From: Chryseobacterium herbae | GTDB lineage: Bacteria > Bacteroidota > Bacteroidia > Flavobacteriales > Weeksellaceae | Length of the DNA: 64,000 bases | NCBI RefSeq assembly: GCF_025154075.1 | Contig: NZ_JAOAMU010000001.1 | Span: forward strand, 827,332 to 891,331 | Direction of reading: 5' to 3' | Shown: piece by piece, positions 41,620 through 51,000 of the stretch | Layout: each line of letters begins with the position of its first letter | How positions within the stretch are numbered: position 1 is the stretch's first letter | Made by a program: the position numbers and the translations under genes | The notes under the pieces: model-generated | Database searches by the model: none | What the model was told of the DNA's origin: nothing | The model's input: the letters and a program-made list of their open reading frames with translations, nothing else

Positions 41620-42066
41620 TTATTTTTCAAGTTCTTGTGCCACATCTTTCAATACTTCGATGAATGCAGCTCTGGTCTGCTCATTCTCAAGCATATTACG
41701 CAGAATTTTATTTGTTTTCAGCTGGCGTACGATTTTATTGTACTGCTCCTGTTCCATGCTAAGCTGTTGTAAATAGTCGGATTTCTGAGTAAGATTTTTG
41801 GGTGTGAAGTCTGCAAGATTCTGAAAACGGAATTCCTCTTCTACAACACTTCCCTCTTCTGTTTCGTGCTGTACCGCTACGGAAGGTTGAAAATGCCTGA
41901 AGACGTCGTCCACTGTCTTTAGTCCTGTTACGATTTCAGGGGTATAAGATTCGTCTGTCGTAAGCTGGCTTACTATCAGTGATTTATTTTCCTGTATTTC
42001 CTGAATAGCTTCATTAGCGTCTACTTTTACCTCGTTGCCGCCAACACCATAATTAAACATTGCCAT
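41620..42066 (-). CDS. tssB: Type VI secretion contractile sheath small subunit TssB (subtype iii)
   Basis: The ~148-aa protein starts MAMFNYGVGGNEVKVDANEAIQE, the classic TssB N-terminus of T6SS-iii, and ends with the sheath helices QLKTNKILRNMLENEQTRAAFIEVLKDVAQELEK. It partners TssC in the contractile sheath. The frame extends upstream to 42195, but a promoter predicted at 42156-42186 would place transcription start inside that extension, so start 42066 is used. tssC follows by 21 bp; upstream lies a divergent uncharacterised gene. Confidence 0.92.
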   Translation of the reverse strand: MAMFNYGVGGNEVKVDANEAIQEIQENKSLIVSQLTTDESYTPEIVTGLKTVDDVFRHFQPSVAVQHETEEGSVVEEEFRFQNLADFTPKNLTQKSDYLQQLSMEQEQYNKIVRQLKTNKILRNMLENEQTRAAFIEVLKDVAQELEK

Positions 42067-42155
42067 ATTATTATTATTTTGAGATTTCTGATTTTGGTTT
42101 GGATCTGTCTTTGAGTAATTTACCGATGAATCAAATAAATTACCAATCCAATGTT

Positions 42156-42186
42156 TAAATTTAAAAAAAAACTGTAACATACAAAA
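42156..42186 (-). promoter_or_regulatory. Bacteroidetes-type promoter of tssBC
   Basis: Minus-strand TTTTG (42186-42182), an 18-bp spacer and TAAATTTA (42163-42156) fit TTTG-N18-TAnnTTTG apart from the last base. It lies about 90 bp upstream of the tssB start, inside the possible longer tssB frame. The 356-bp divergent region 42067-42422 contains no other feature I can support. Confidence 0.5.
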
Positions 42187-42422
42187 TTTTGTCAAGATTT
42201 TTCTTGAAATATTTAATTTAACCCATAATATATATATCGTAAAATCATCACTTTACGATATCACTAAACTATGAAAAAATAAATAAAAATAAACCATAGA
42301 AAGATAAAATAAAATCCTGACACATTTTGCATTTACAAAAAACATCAAACACGTGTTAAAATAGGAATTCCTCCGGTGTAAGGAAAAAATATTCTTTATA
42401 TTTAAATAAAGTAAACAGAGTC

Positions 42423-43469
42423 ATGAAAGATGTAAAGATTGCATTTAGAAAACCCATATTTCCTGTTTCGGAAGCATTAGAGCAGTATCTGGGAAAACAT
42501 AACAGAACGACCCAAATTCAGTTTCTGTATGAAGACCTCCTAAGATTCAGTGACAGTGTTAATATTCTGGACAAGGAAGGCAAGGATACTTTGTGGCTCG
42601 GCGTTTTGTATCCTGAACATGAGTTTAAAGAAATAGAGGCTAATTTAAATAAGATTTACACCCTTCTTCATTCCGACGGAGATGAGGCTACTCTGCCTTA
42701 TCTGAAAGTGGATACGATCGACTTTTGTACCTTCGGAAATTCTAAACCTTTCCGAATTCGGGTGAGAAATATTCTGAACGACAATTATACCAATTTTTAT
42801 ATTAAACAGGCTGATGCTTCGCGTATCTACGGACTGGAAATAGAAGATCTCCTTTCTCCCAACCGGATCAATTTTCTGATTTACAAAAATACCCTGATAG
42901 AAGAGCATATCCTGGGAATTCCCGGAGATGTTTTTATTCAGAAACATTTACACAATTGTACAGAACCAGAAAAGGCACAAATTTCCAAGGAGTTTGTAAA
43001 ATTCAATGAACGTTGCCTCATTGGGCTACTGGGTGACATGCGCTCCTACAATTATGTTATTATTCCTATACACGATTTCGATCAGGTTATCTACAGAATC
43101 CGCCCCATCGATTTTGATCAGCAATGCTATGAAGGGAATCTGAAAGTGTACCTTCCCCAGTATTTCAAAGAAAACAGCATAATGGTGAATATGGTCCTGG
43201 AAAAACTGAAGCCCAACTCTATAGAACAGTATCGTAAAGAAGTACGTTCACAAATTGTAAAAAGAGTGACCAGCAGCCAAAACAGATTCGATGAACTTAT
43301 TTCTATTATGAAAAAAGACAATATTGCGCCGGAAGCCAATGTTACAGAGCTAAAAACAGCTTTGCGAAAACTTACTTACGATGTCAATTTCAAATATTGT
43401 AAAACCATGGGCGACATTATAGAAACCGGAATAAAGTTTGTTCTCCGGAATTATAAGAAAGCGTATTAA
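42423..43469 (+). CDS. Uncharacterised protein next to tssB, kinase-like features
   Basis: I do not recognise this 348-aa cytoplasmic protein. It begins KDVKIAFRKPIFPVSEALEQYLGKHN and is well populated with charged residues. Some segments are reminiscent of atypical protein kinases (HipA/CotH-like): a candidate nucleotide Lys in FYIKQADASRIYGLEIEDL, an acidic SPNRINFLIYK...EEHILGIPGDVF stretch, and paired Asp motifs IPIHDFDQVIYRIRPIDFDQQ. No full kinase motif set is visible, so this is only a hint. It is divergently transcribed from tssB-tssC, 356 bp away, so it may regulate or serve the T6SS (inference). Conserved T6SS-iii components do not match it by eye. Confidence 0.7.
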   Translation: MKDVKIAFRKPIFPVSEALEQYLGKHNRTTQIQFLYEDLLRFSDSVNILDKEGKDTLWLGVLYPEHEFKEIEANLNKIYTLLHSDGDEATLPYLKVDTIDFCTFGNSKPFRIRVRNILNDNYTNFYIKQADASRIYGLEIEDLLSPNRINFLIYKNTLIEEHILGIPGDVFIQKHLHNCTEPEKAQISKEFVKFNERCLIGLLGDMRSYNYVIIPIHDFDQVIYRIRPIDFDQQCYEGNLKVYLPQYFKENSIMVNMVLEKLKPNSIEQYRKEVRSQIVKRVTSSQNRFDELISIMKKDNIAPEANVTELKTALRKLTYDVNFKYCKTMGDIIETGIKFVLRNYKKAY

Positions 43470-43473
43470 AAAG

Positions 43474-43512
43474 AGAATCCGTCTCCCATTGAATGGAGAC
43501 GGATTCTTTCTT
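43474..43512 (+). terminator. Terminator between convergent genes
   Basis: GAATCCGTCTC and GAGACGGATTC form a long stem (with CCAT/ATGG extending it by a bulge) followed by TTCTTTTC. It ends the uncharacterised T6SS-adjacent gene and probably also the M13 peptidase gene reading from the other side. Confidence 0.85.
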
Positions 43513-43533
43513 TTCTAACAATTTTTGGTTGTT

Positions 43534-45630
43534 CTACCAAATTTTTATTCTGTCCTGAGGAGCTTTGTACATTTTATCTCCAGGTTTTATATCAAATGCT
43601 TTGCTGAATGCATCCTGATTCACCAATGGACCAAATGCCCTGAACACTCCCGGAGAGTGCGGATCTGTCTTCACCTGGTTGATCATATACTGGTCGGTAG
43701 CTTTGGTTCTCCATACGGTTGCCCAGCTCATAAAGAATCTCTGATCCTGAGTAAATCCACTGATTTTTCCCGGATTTCCTTTATCTTTTAAATACATCTG
43801 AAGGGCATCATAAGCCACTGCTACTCCACCAAGATCACCGATGTTTTCTCCGCTTGTAAATTTACCGTTGACAAAACTTCCTTTTACCGGTTCGTAAGCA
43901 CTGTACTGAGCGGCAAGTTGTCCTACTTTAGTGTCAAAATTCTTACGGTCTTCCTCTGTCCACCAGTTGTTAAGATTTCCATCCCCGTCAAAACGTGAAC
44001 CACTGTCATCAAATCCGTGAGAGATTTCGTGACCGATAACGGCTCCGATACCACCGAAGTTAACAGCTGCATCCGCTTTAGGATTATAGAAAGGAGGCTG
44101 AAGAATCGCTGCAGGGAATACGATTTCGTTGTTTGAACCGCTGTAGTAAGCATTTACAGTCTGTGGAGACATTCCCCATTCTGTTTTGTCTACCGGTTTT
44201 CCTACTTTATCAAGACCTCTCTGGTACTGCCACGCAGACACATTCTGAAGATTGGAATATAATGTGGCCCCTTGTTTTGGAGATTCCACCTTTAATTGGC
44301 TATAATCTTTCCATTTGTCCGGATATGCGATCTTCACTGTGAATTTAGACAGTTTTTCCTGAGCTTTCACTTTGGTAGCGGGAGACATCCAGTCCATATC
44401 ATTGATGTGGGTTTTGAATGATTTTAAGATATAATCAATATAAGTCTCCATCTGAGCTTTTGCTTCAGGTGTGAAATATTTTTCAACGTATAATTTACCG
44501 AAAGCCTCGCCTAAAACACCATTTACAAGCGTAAGTCCTCTTTTGTCCATCGGACGCTGCTCTTTCTGTCCCTGAAGGTATTTGGAATAGAAATCAAATC
44601 TGATCTCCTCCAGACTGTCATTCAGGTTGCTGGCGTTACCGTTAATTAAATGATATTTCAGATAATCTTTCAGCAACGGAAGATTCTTTTCCGTCACGAA
44701 CTGATCCATGTTCTGGTAATATTTCAGTTCGCCGATGATTACTTTATCCGTATTCACTCCAGCATCTTTAAGGTATTTAGCCAGATTAACATTTTTAACC
44801 AATCCTGAAAGTTCAGTTACATTTTTCGGATTGTATCTTAAATTGGCATCTCTGTTTTGCTCAAGAGTCAATAAATAATTAGCCAGTTGCTTTTCAAACA
44901 TCACTACATTCTCTGCAGCCTGTCCTGCATTTTTATTTCCTAAAACTCCAAACAGTTTCCCTACATAAGTCTGGTATTCTGCTAAAGTTTTAGTGTTGGC
45001 TTCATTTACTTTCTGATAGTAGTCTCTTCCCAATCCAAGGTCCGGACCGCCCAGATATACCGCATTCATTTTAGAATTCTTCATATCTGCACTTACTCTC
45101 CATCCGTAGAAAGAATTGTCGCCTAATTTGGTTGCTTCAAGAAGATATTTCTGCAGATCATTAAGGTTTTTGATGGCCTCAATTTTTGCCAGATCTCCTT
45201 TGATAGGAGCCAATCCATCAGCATTTCTTTTATTCACATCCATGAAAGATGCGTACAGATTCTGGATCTTCTGCCCTTCTGATCCTTCAGAATACGTTTC
45301 GGATAAAATCTTGTTCAGAATATCCAAAGAAGCATCATCCACATTTTCTCTCAATGCATTGAAAGAACCCCAACTCGCTTTATCTGAAGGAATCTGAGTA
45401 GTTTTCACCCAATTTCCGTTCACATAGCTAAAAAAGTCATCCTGCGGGCGAACGCTTTTATCCATATAAGATAAATTGATCCCCTCTTCTTTTGATTCTT
45501 CTTTCACAGGTTCTGCAACGGCAACCGTAGTTTCAGTTTTCTTTTCTGTACCAGCAGTCTTAGCCGTTCCGCATGAGTTTAAAAATACAATGCCGGAAAG
45601 GGCAAGTATTCCAATATTTAGCTTTTTCAT
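43534..45630 (-). CDS. M13-family metallopeptidase, lipoprotein
   Basis: The 698-aa endopeptidase (neprilysin/PepO family) has an N-terminal lipobox (GIVFLNSCGTAK) and the M13_N domain (NLSYMDKSVRPQDDFFSYVNGNWVKTTQIP). In the C-terminal third are the zinc site HExxH (VIGHEISHGFDD) and the third ligand Glu in ENIGDLGGVAVAYDALQ, then the FMSWATVWRTK and PHSPGVFRAFGPLVN signatures. It is envelope-anchored and would degrade oligopeptides. It is a tandem paralogue of the next minus-strand gene. Confidence 0.95.
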   Translation of the reverse strand: MKKLNIGILALSGIVFLNSCGTAKTAGTEKKTETTVAVAEPVKEESKEEGINLSYMDKSVRPQDDFFSYVNGNWVKTTQIPSDKASWGSFNALRENVDDASLDILNKILSETYSEGSEGQKIQNLYASFMDVNKRNADGLAPIKGDLAKIEAIKNLNDLQKYLLEATKLGDNSFYGWRVSADMKNSKMNAVYLGGPDLGLGRDYYQKVNEANTKTLAEYQTYVGKLFGVLGNKNAGQAAENVVMFEKQLANYLLTLEQNRDANLRYNPKNVTELSGLVKNVNLAKYLKDAGVNTDKVIIGELKYYQNMDQFVTEKNLPLLKDYLKYHLINGNASNLNDSLEEIRFDFYSKYLQGQKEQRPMDKRGLTLVNGVLGEAFGKLYVEKYFTPEAKAQMETYIDYILKSFKTHINDMDWMSPATKVKAQEKLSKFTVKIAYPDKWKDYSQLKVESPKQGATLYSNLQNVSAWQYQRGLDKVGKPVDKTEWGMSPQTVNAYYSGSNNEIVFPAAILQPPFYNPKADAAVNFGGIGAVIGHEISHGFDDSGSRFDGDGNLNNWWTEEDRKNFDTKVGQLAAQYSAYEPVKGSFVNGKFTSGENIGDLGGVAVAYDALQMYLKDKGNPGKISGFTQDQRFFMSWATVWRTKATDQYMINQVKTDPHSPGVFRAFGPLVNQDAFSKAFDIKPGDKMYKAPQDRIKIW

Positions 45631-45730
45631 TAAAAAAAAATTTTGATTGTATACAAACTTACCAAATATACGAACTTTGGTAATAAGTGATTAATGATAA
45701 TTGAGAAATGATGCAGAATTTGTAGTGATA

Positions 45731-45895
45731 TGGGGTGCGGGTTTCGAGTTGCGGGGTGAGAGAGTATGAGGGTTTTAGAGTTTTAGAGTAAAAAATACAC
45801 CTATGAAATCAGAATGAGTTAGCTGTTGGCTATTGGCAACCCGAAACTCGTAACTCAATATCTCGAATCCCGAAACTCGCATCTGCCACCTGCCA
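45731..45895. repeat. Low-complexity repeat tract between the M13 genes
   Basis: Words GGGGTGCGGGTTTCGAGTTGCGGGG and GAGGGTTTTAGAGTTTTAGAGT are followed by the inverse complement-like CCCGAAACTCGTAACTC...CCCGAAACTCGCATCTGCCACCTGCC. The two halves can partly pair. No ORF. The vocabulary is shared with other tracts in this window. Confidence 0.6.
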
Positions 45896-45897
45896 CC

Positions 45898-45934
45898 TAA
45901 AAAAAAACAAAAACCGCTCATTGCTGAACGGTTT
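45898..45934 (-). terminator. Terminator of the upstream M13 gene
   Basis: On the minus strand AAACCGTTCA pairs with TGAGCGGTTT around a GCAA tetraloop (10 bp, one wobble) and runs into a T-rich tail. It lies 9 bp after the stop at 45943. Confidence 0.9.
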
Positions 45935-45942
45935 GTTTATTG

Positions 45943-48000
45943 TTACCAGATTTTAATTCTTTCTTCCGGCGTTTTGTATAGTTTGTCTCCTTTTTTCACA
46001 TCGAATGCTTTGTAGAAAGCGTCAACGTTGATAAGTGGACCGAAGCTTCTGAAATATCCCGGAGAGTGCGGGTCAGTTTTCACCTGGTTTACCATATATT
46101 TTTCACTTGAAAGAGTTCTCCAAACGGTTGCCCAGCTTAGGAAGAATCTCTGATCCTGAGAGAATCCACTGATTTTCCCTGGATTTCCTTTATCTTTTAA
46201 GTACATCTGAAGAGCATCGTAAGCGATATTTACGCCACCTAAATCAGCGATATTTTCACCGTTTGTGAAAGTACCGTTCACGAAAGTTCCTTTTACCGGC
46301 TCGTATTTGTCATACTGAGCAGCAAGAGCTTTTGTTGCTTTCTCGAAGTTGGCTTTATCTTCAGGAGTCCACCAGTCTACAAGGTTTCCGTCTGCATCGA
46401 ACTGAGCACCTGAATCATCAAATCCGTGGCTCATTTCGTGACCGATAACAGCACCGATTCCTCCGAAATTCACGGCAGCATCAGCTTTAGGATTGAAGAA
46501 AGGAGGCTGAAGGATGGCAGCTGGGAATACGATTTCGTTGTTTACCGGGTTGTAGTAAGCATTCACCGTTTGTGGTGTCATCCCCCATTCTGTTTTGTCA
46601 ACAGCTTTACCGATTTTTGCTAAATCTTTATTATACTGCCAAGCCGCTACATTCTGAAGGTTCTTATATAAAGTTCCGCCTTTAGCTTCTGGAAGAATTT
46701 CTAATTTTGAATAGTCTTTCCATTTGTCCGGATAAGCCACTTTCACTGTAAACTTGTTCAGTTTGGTCATTGCTTTTTCCTTCGTTGTAGAAGACATCCA
46801 CGCTAAGTTGTTGATGTGAACCGCGAAACTTTTCTTTAAATAGTCAATCAATTCTACCATCTGAGCTTTTGCTTCAGCCGGGAAATATTTCTCAACATAT
46901 AATTTACCGAAAGCTTCCCCTAGAGAACCGTTGATTAACTCAAAACCTCTTTTGTTCAATGCTCTCTGCTCCTGCTGGCCTCTTAAGTATTTACCATAGA
47001 AACCGAATCTCATGTTTCCTAGTTTTTCACTTAGGTAAGAAGCGCTTCCGTGAATCATGTGGAATTTTAAATAATCCTTGATCACAGGAAGGTTCTGAGC
47101 ATTCACCAATTTATCAAAGTTCTTATAATAACCGATTTCTCCAATGATTACTTTATCGGCATTCACCCCTACTTTTTTAAGATAAGCAGGAATATCAACC
47201 CCTTTTACCAATGTTGAAAGCTCAGCCATTGTTCTTGGGTTGTACTGAAGCGTGTTGTCACGGCTCTGCTCGTTGGTAAGGTAAGTCTGTGCAATACTTT
47301 TTTCGTAGTCTACGATACCTTTTGCAGCTGCATCAGCATTTTTGTAGCCTAGTTCAGTAAGCATAGAAGCTACATATTTCTGATATTCAGCGATAGCTTC
47401 CGTATTTTTTTCGTTTACTTTCTGATAGTAATCTCTTCCTAACCCTAAAGAAGCGTCACCTAAGTAAACGGCATTCATTTTAGAATCTTTAAGATCTGCA
47501 TCTACACCCCATCCGTAAAATGTATTTTCGCCATCTTTAGTTACAGAGGTCAGATAGTTCTGAAGGTCAGCAAGATTTTTGATCGCATCAATTTTATTCA
47601 GGTTTTCCTTAATAGGCTTGATCCCGTCTGCATTTCTCTTCTCCATATTCATGTATGAAGCATACAGATCCTGGATTTTTTTACCCTCGCTTCCGTCTGC
47701 AAATTTATCTTTCAGAAGAGAGTTCAAAATAGTCATTGAGTTGTTGTCTGTATCTTCAGCCAGTTTGTTGAAACTACCCCAAGTTGGTTTGTCAGACGGA
47801 ATTTTGGCTGTTTTCATCCAGGTTCCGCTTACGTAGTTATAAAAATCATCCTGAGGACGTACTGAAGTATCCATAAGGCTAATATCCAAGCCTTTATCTG
47901 TGCTGTTAACTGCTGTTTTCACGGCTTTTTCCTGTCCGTTCACTGTATTAAGTGAGCAAACACCCGCCAATAAAAACAAAGAAAGCGTTAGTTTTTTCAT
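45943..48000 (-). CDS. M13-family metallopeptidase, secreted
   Basis: The 685-aa protein is closely similar to the downstream paralogue (same C-terminal KTPEERIKIW, same signatures VIGHEMSHGFDD and ENIADLGGVNIAYDALQ), but has an ordinary signal peptide (MKKLTLSLFLLAGVCSLNTVNGQ) rather than a lipobox, so it is probably released to the periplasm. The domains are M13_N and M13_C. Two differently localised copies in tandem suggest duplication followed by specialisation. It has its own terminator. Confidence 0.95.
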   Translation of the reverse strand: MKKLTLSLFLLAGVCSLNTVNGQEKAVKTAVNSTDKGLDISLMDTSVRPQDDFYNYVSGTWMKTAKIPSDKPTWGSFNKLAEDTDNNSMTILNSLLKDKFADGSEGKKIQDLYASYMNMEKRNADGIKPIKENLNKIDAIKNLADLQNYLTSVTKDGENTFYGWGVDADLKDSKMNAVYLGDASLGLGRDYYQKVNEKNTEAIAEYQKYVASMLTELGYKNADAAAKGIVDYEKSIAQTYLTNEQSRDNTLQYNPRTMAELSTLVKGVDIPAYLKKVGVNADKVIIGEIGYYKNFDKLVNAQNLPVIKDYLKFHMIHGSASYLSEKLGNMRFGFYGKYLRGQQEQRALNKRGFELINGSLGEAFGKLYVEKYFPAEAKAQMVELIDYLKKSFAVHINNLAWMSSTTKEKAMTKLNKFTVKVAYPDKWKDYSKLEILPEAKGGTLYKNLQNVAAWQYNKDLAKIGKAVDKTEWGMTPQTVNAYYNPVNNEIVFPAAILQPPFFNPKADAAVNFGGIGAVIGHEMSHGFDDSGAQFDADGNLVDWWTPEDKANFEKATKALAAQYDKYEPVKGTFVNGTFTNGENIADLGGVNIAYDALQMYLKDKGNPGKISGFSQDQRFFLSWATVWRTLSSEKYMVNQVKTDPHSPGYFRSFGPLINVDAFYKAFDVKKGDKLYKTPEERIKIW

Positions 48001-48072
48001 TATGATAGCAAATTTTATATGATAAGTCTGTTTTTTTTAAGTTTTGTTACAATGAACAAATTTAAACAAATA

Positions 48073-51000
48073 TTAAGAAGTCACTATCTCTTTTACATTT
48101 CCTGTTCTTTTTAAAAATCCCCACGACTGCATTTCCCCTTTCAATGCTTTTCTTAAGCTTCTGAATAATACAATATACATCAGCCATCTGTAGCCGAAAC
48201 GTTGCGGAATCACATAGAATAAACCGGTCAGTTTTTCCCGCTGCATGATGAATGCGGCAAGAGCCAGAGAAGCATCTACCAACAGGAAGATCAGGTAATA
48301 CGTGAATATTTTCCCACCGTTCCCGGATAAAATTCCAAAGAACATGATCAGATCTGCCATTGGTGAAAAGAACGGAATGATATACTGGAACAGTAAAATA
48401 TTCGGCATCGCCCAAAGTCCAAGCCCTTTGTATTTAGGATTAAGGAAGGTCTGACGCTGTTTCCAGAACATCTGCATAATTCCGTAGGTCCAGCGGAAGC
48501 GTTGTTTTAAAAACTGTTTTACACTTTCGGGAGCTTCGGTCACAGCAACGGCTCTGTTTTCATTGGCTACCGTATATCCTGCTCTTAAAATCTTTACGGT
48601 AATATCACAGTCTTCAGCCAACGTATCGGTAGAATATCCGCCTGCTTCGATGATCACAGACTTTTTAAATGCCCCGATTGCCCCGGGAATTACTGTTACA
48701 GCATTAATATAAGCATAGGCTAATCTATCAAAATTCTGACTCGTTGTATATTCTATGGATTGCCATCTGGTAAGCCAATTCACGGTATTTCCCACTTTCA
48801 CATTACCTGCCACTGCAGCGATTTTTTCCTCCGGATCTGAATTTAAAAATCTTGCAATCAGATATTTTACAGCATTGTGTTCAAGTTGGGTATCTGCGTC
48901 AATACACACAACATATTCCGCATCGGTCTGAGAGATCCCAAAGTTTAGTGCAGTCGCTTTTCCACCATTTGATTTTGTGAAAATTTTCAGTTTGGGATGA
49001 TTTGGAAATGCTTCATTCGCTTTTTTATACGTTGAATCCTTGCTTCCGTCATCCACCATAATGATATCGAAGTTGGGATAGGTCTGTTTTAACAAATTAT
49101 TCAGAGAAGAAATAATATTCACTTCTTCATTATAAGCAGGAACGATGATGGATACTTTCGGATAGGTTTCCAAAACCGGAAGCTCACCCAAGAGTTTTTC
49201 TTTTTTTCTTTCTTTAAAAGCCCAATACATCATCAGGATTAATCTTATCAGGCCAAGTCCGATAAATATAGTAAAAAGTGCTACCAGAAAATGACTGATT
49301 CCATATATCGCGGTTGCCAGCACCAGATTGAGCTGCATAATATAATAAGATCTTGTTTTAGGAACTTCCGGCATCAGCACGTTTTTGCTTTTGTGCAGAA
49401 TACTGGCAAGATTCGTAAAATGATAGCCTTGTTTCTGAAGAGTCGGGATCAATATTTTAAGGGCCTTCACCGTTTCTTCTCTGGTATCTCCGCCTGCATC
49501 GTGCAGAAGGATAATATTTCCGCGCTGCTGCTTAATGCCTGCCATAACGCGTTTGATAATTTCATCAGATTTAATACCTGGTTGCCAGTCTTCCGGGTCA
49601 ATACTTTCTCCGATATCCAGATAATTTTGCTGTCTCGCTAATGCTACCGGAATAATTTCCTCAGAAGTAGTCGGTTCCGAATCTGCGTTGTAAGGCGCTC
49701 TGAAGAGAATGGTACTGTGACCTGTGATACATTCGATCAGTAGCCTTGTCAGTTTCATTTCCATTAATGCTCTTTCGGGACTTACTTTGGCTACATTTTC
49801 ATGCGTAAAAGTATGGTTTCCGATTTCGTGACCTTCCCGGTAAATTCTTTTAACCAGCGGAAGATTTCTTTCAGCGTTCAACCCAACAAGAAAGAATGCA
49901 GCAGGAACGTGATATTTTGAAAGAATATCTAAAATCTGAGGCGTATACGTTTCATCAGGACCATCGTCAAAGGTCAACACCAGCTCTTTTTGTGGAGCTT
50001 CACCGTATTTTTTCACTTCATAGGAACTTGGATAGGTAATATAGTTCTCATCCGTAATTATTTTTTCTTTGGGATCTATTTCCAAAGCTATTTTTCCGTC
50101 ATGAGGCGTATTCAAAACATCCAGAACTTCTCCGTCTCCGATATAATCGACCATCGTCTGCCCTTTTACATTCTCCAACATTTTTAAATTAAGCTTAGAC
50201 ATACCCGCAGTGGTCATATCCTTATCATAGAAATTCCAGATTCTGCTGTCTTCACTTCCCAGTCTCCAAACGGCAGTTCCCGCCAGCGGATATTCAGAGG
50301 AAAAGCGCATCGTGTTGAAAATGGAAGCTGCATCGTTGAAGAATACCGTGTGGGTGTTTTTTTTAGAATCTATATAGGAATAATTTAAATTGAATGTATT
50401 GTCATCATAATTAATGACCGCTTTGCTTGCACTGGCTTTCGTAATGGCCTGCATATAGGTAACGGAGGTATTATCTTCTTTGTTGGTACTCCAGTCATAG
50501 CCATATGCTCCCAGTCCCAGAATTATTTTTTCGGGAGTTGTTTTTTTGAGGATTTTTTCAGTCTGTGCTTCAATCCATTTTTGTGAGGAAACCGGTCCCG
50601 CATCACTATCTACGGCATATTCATCATAAGCCATCAGAATGAAGTAATCTACATAAGGATTCAGTTTCTGGATATTGTAATCATCATTATCCGTCATGAT
50701 ATCCATGGTCACCAGCAGCTTATTCTGTTTAAATGTGTCTGAAAGTTCCTTCATAAAGGCAATGAGGTATTCATCAGAATCCAGGTTCATATCTTCAAAG
50801 TCAATATTGATTCCTTTAAAGTGAAATTTCTGACACTGCTGCGTAAGCTTTTGAATAAGTTTCGTTCTTTTCTGAGGATCTTTTAAAACCTTTCCAAGCC
50901 CTTCGGAACGAAATTCACGATCGGAATTATTACTTAAGATTGGCATCGCAGCCACTCCGGTTCTTTTGATGATTTTATAACCTTCCGGATCTATATTGGT

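Noticed and set aside
41620..42195. Longer TssB with 43 extra N-terminal residues
   Set aside because: The extension is crossed by a well-spaced promoter element and MAMFNYGVGG is the known TssB start; but the extra residues look partly protein-like, so experimental check is useful.
43525..43791. Plus ORF of 88 aa opposite the M13 peptidase
   Set aside because: Antisense shadow of a strongly supported gene, no start signal or family.
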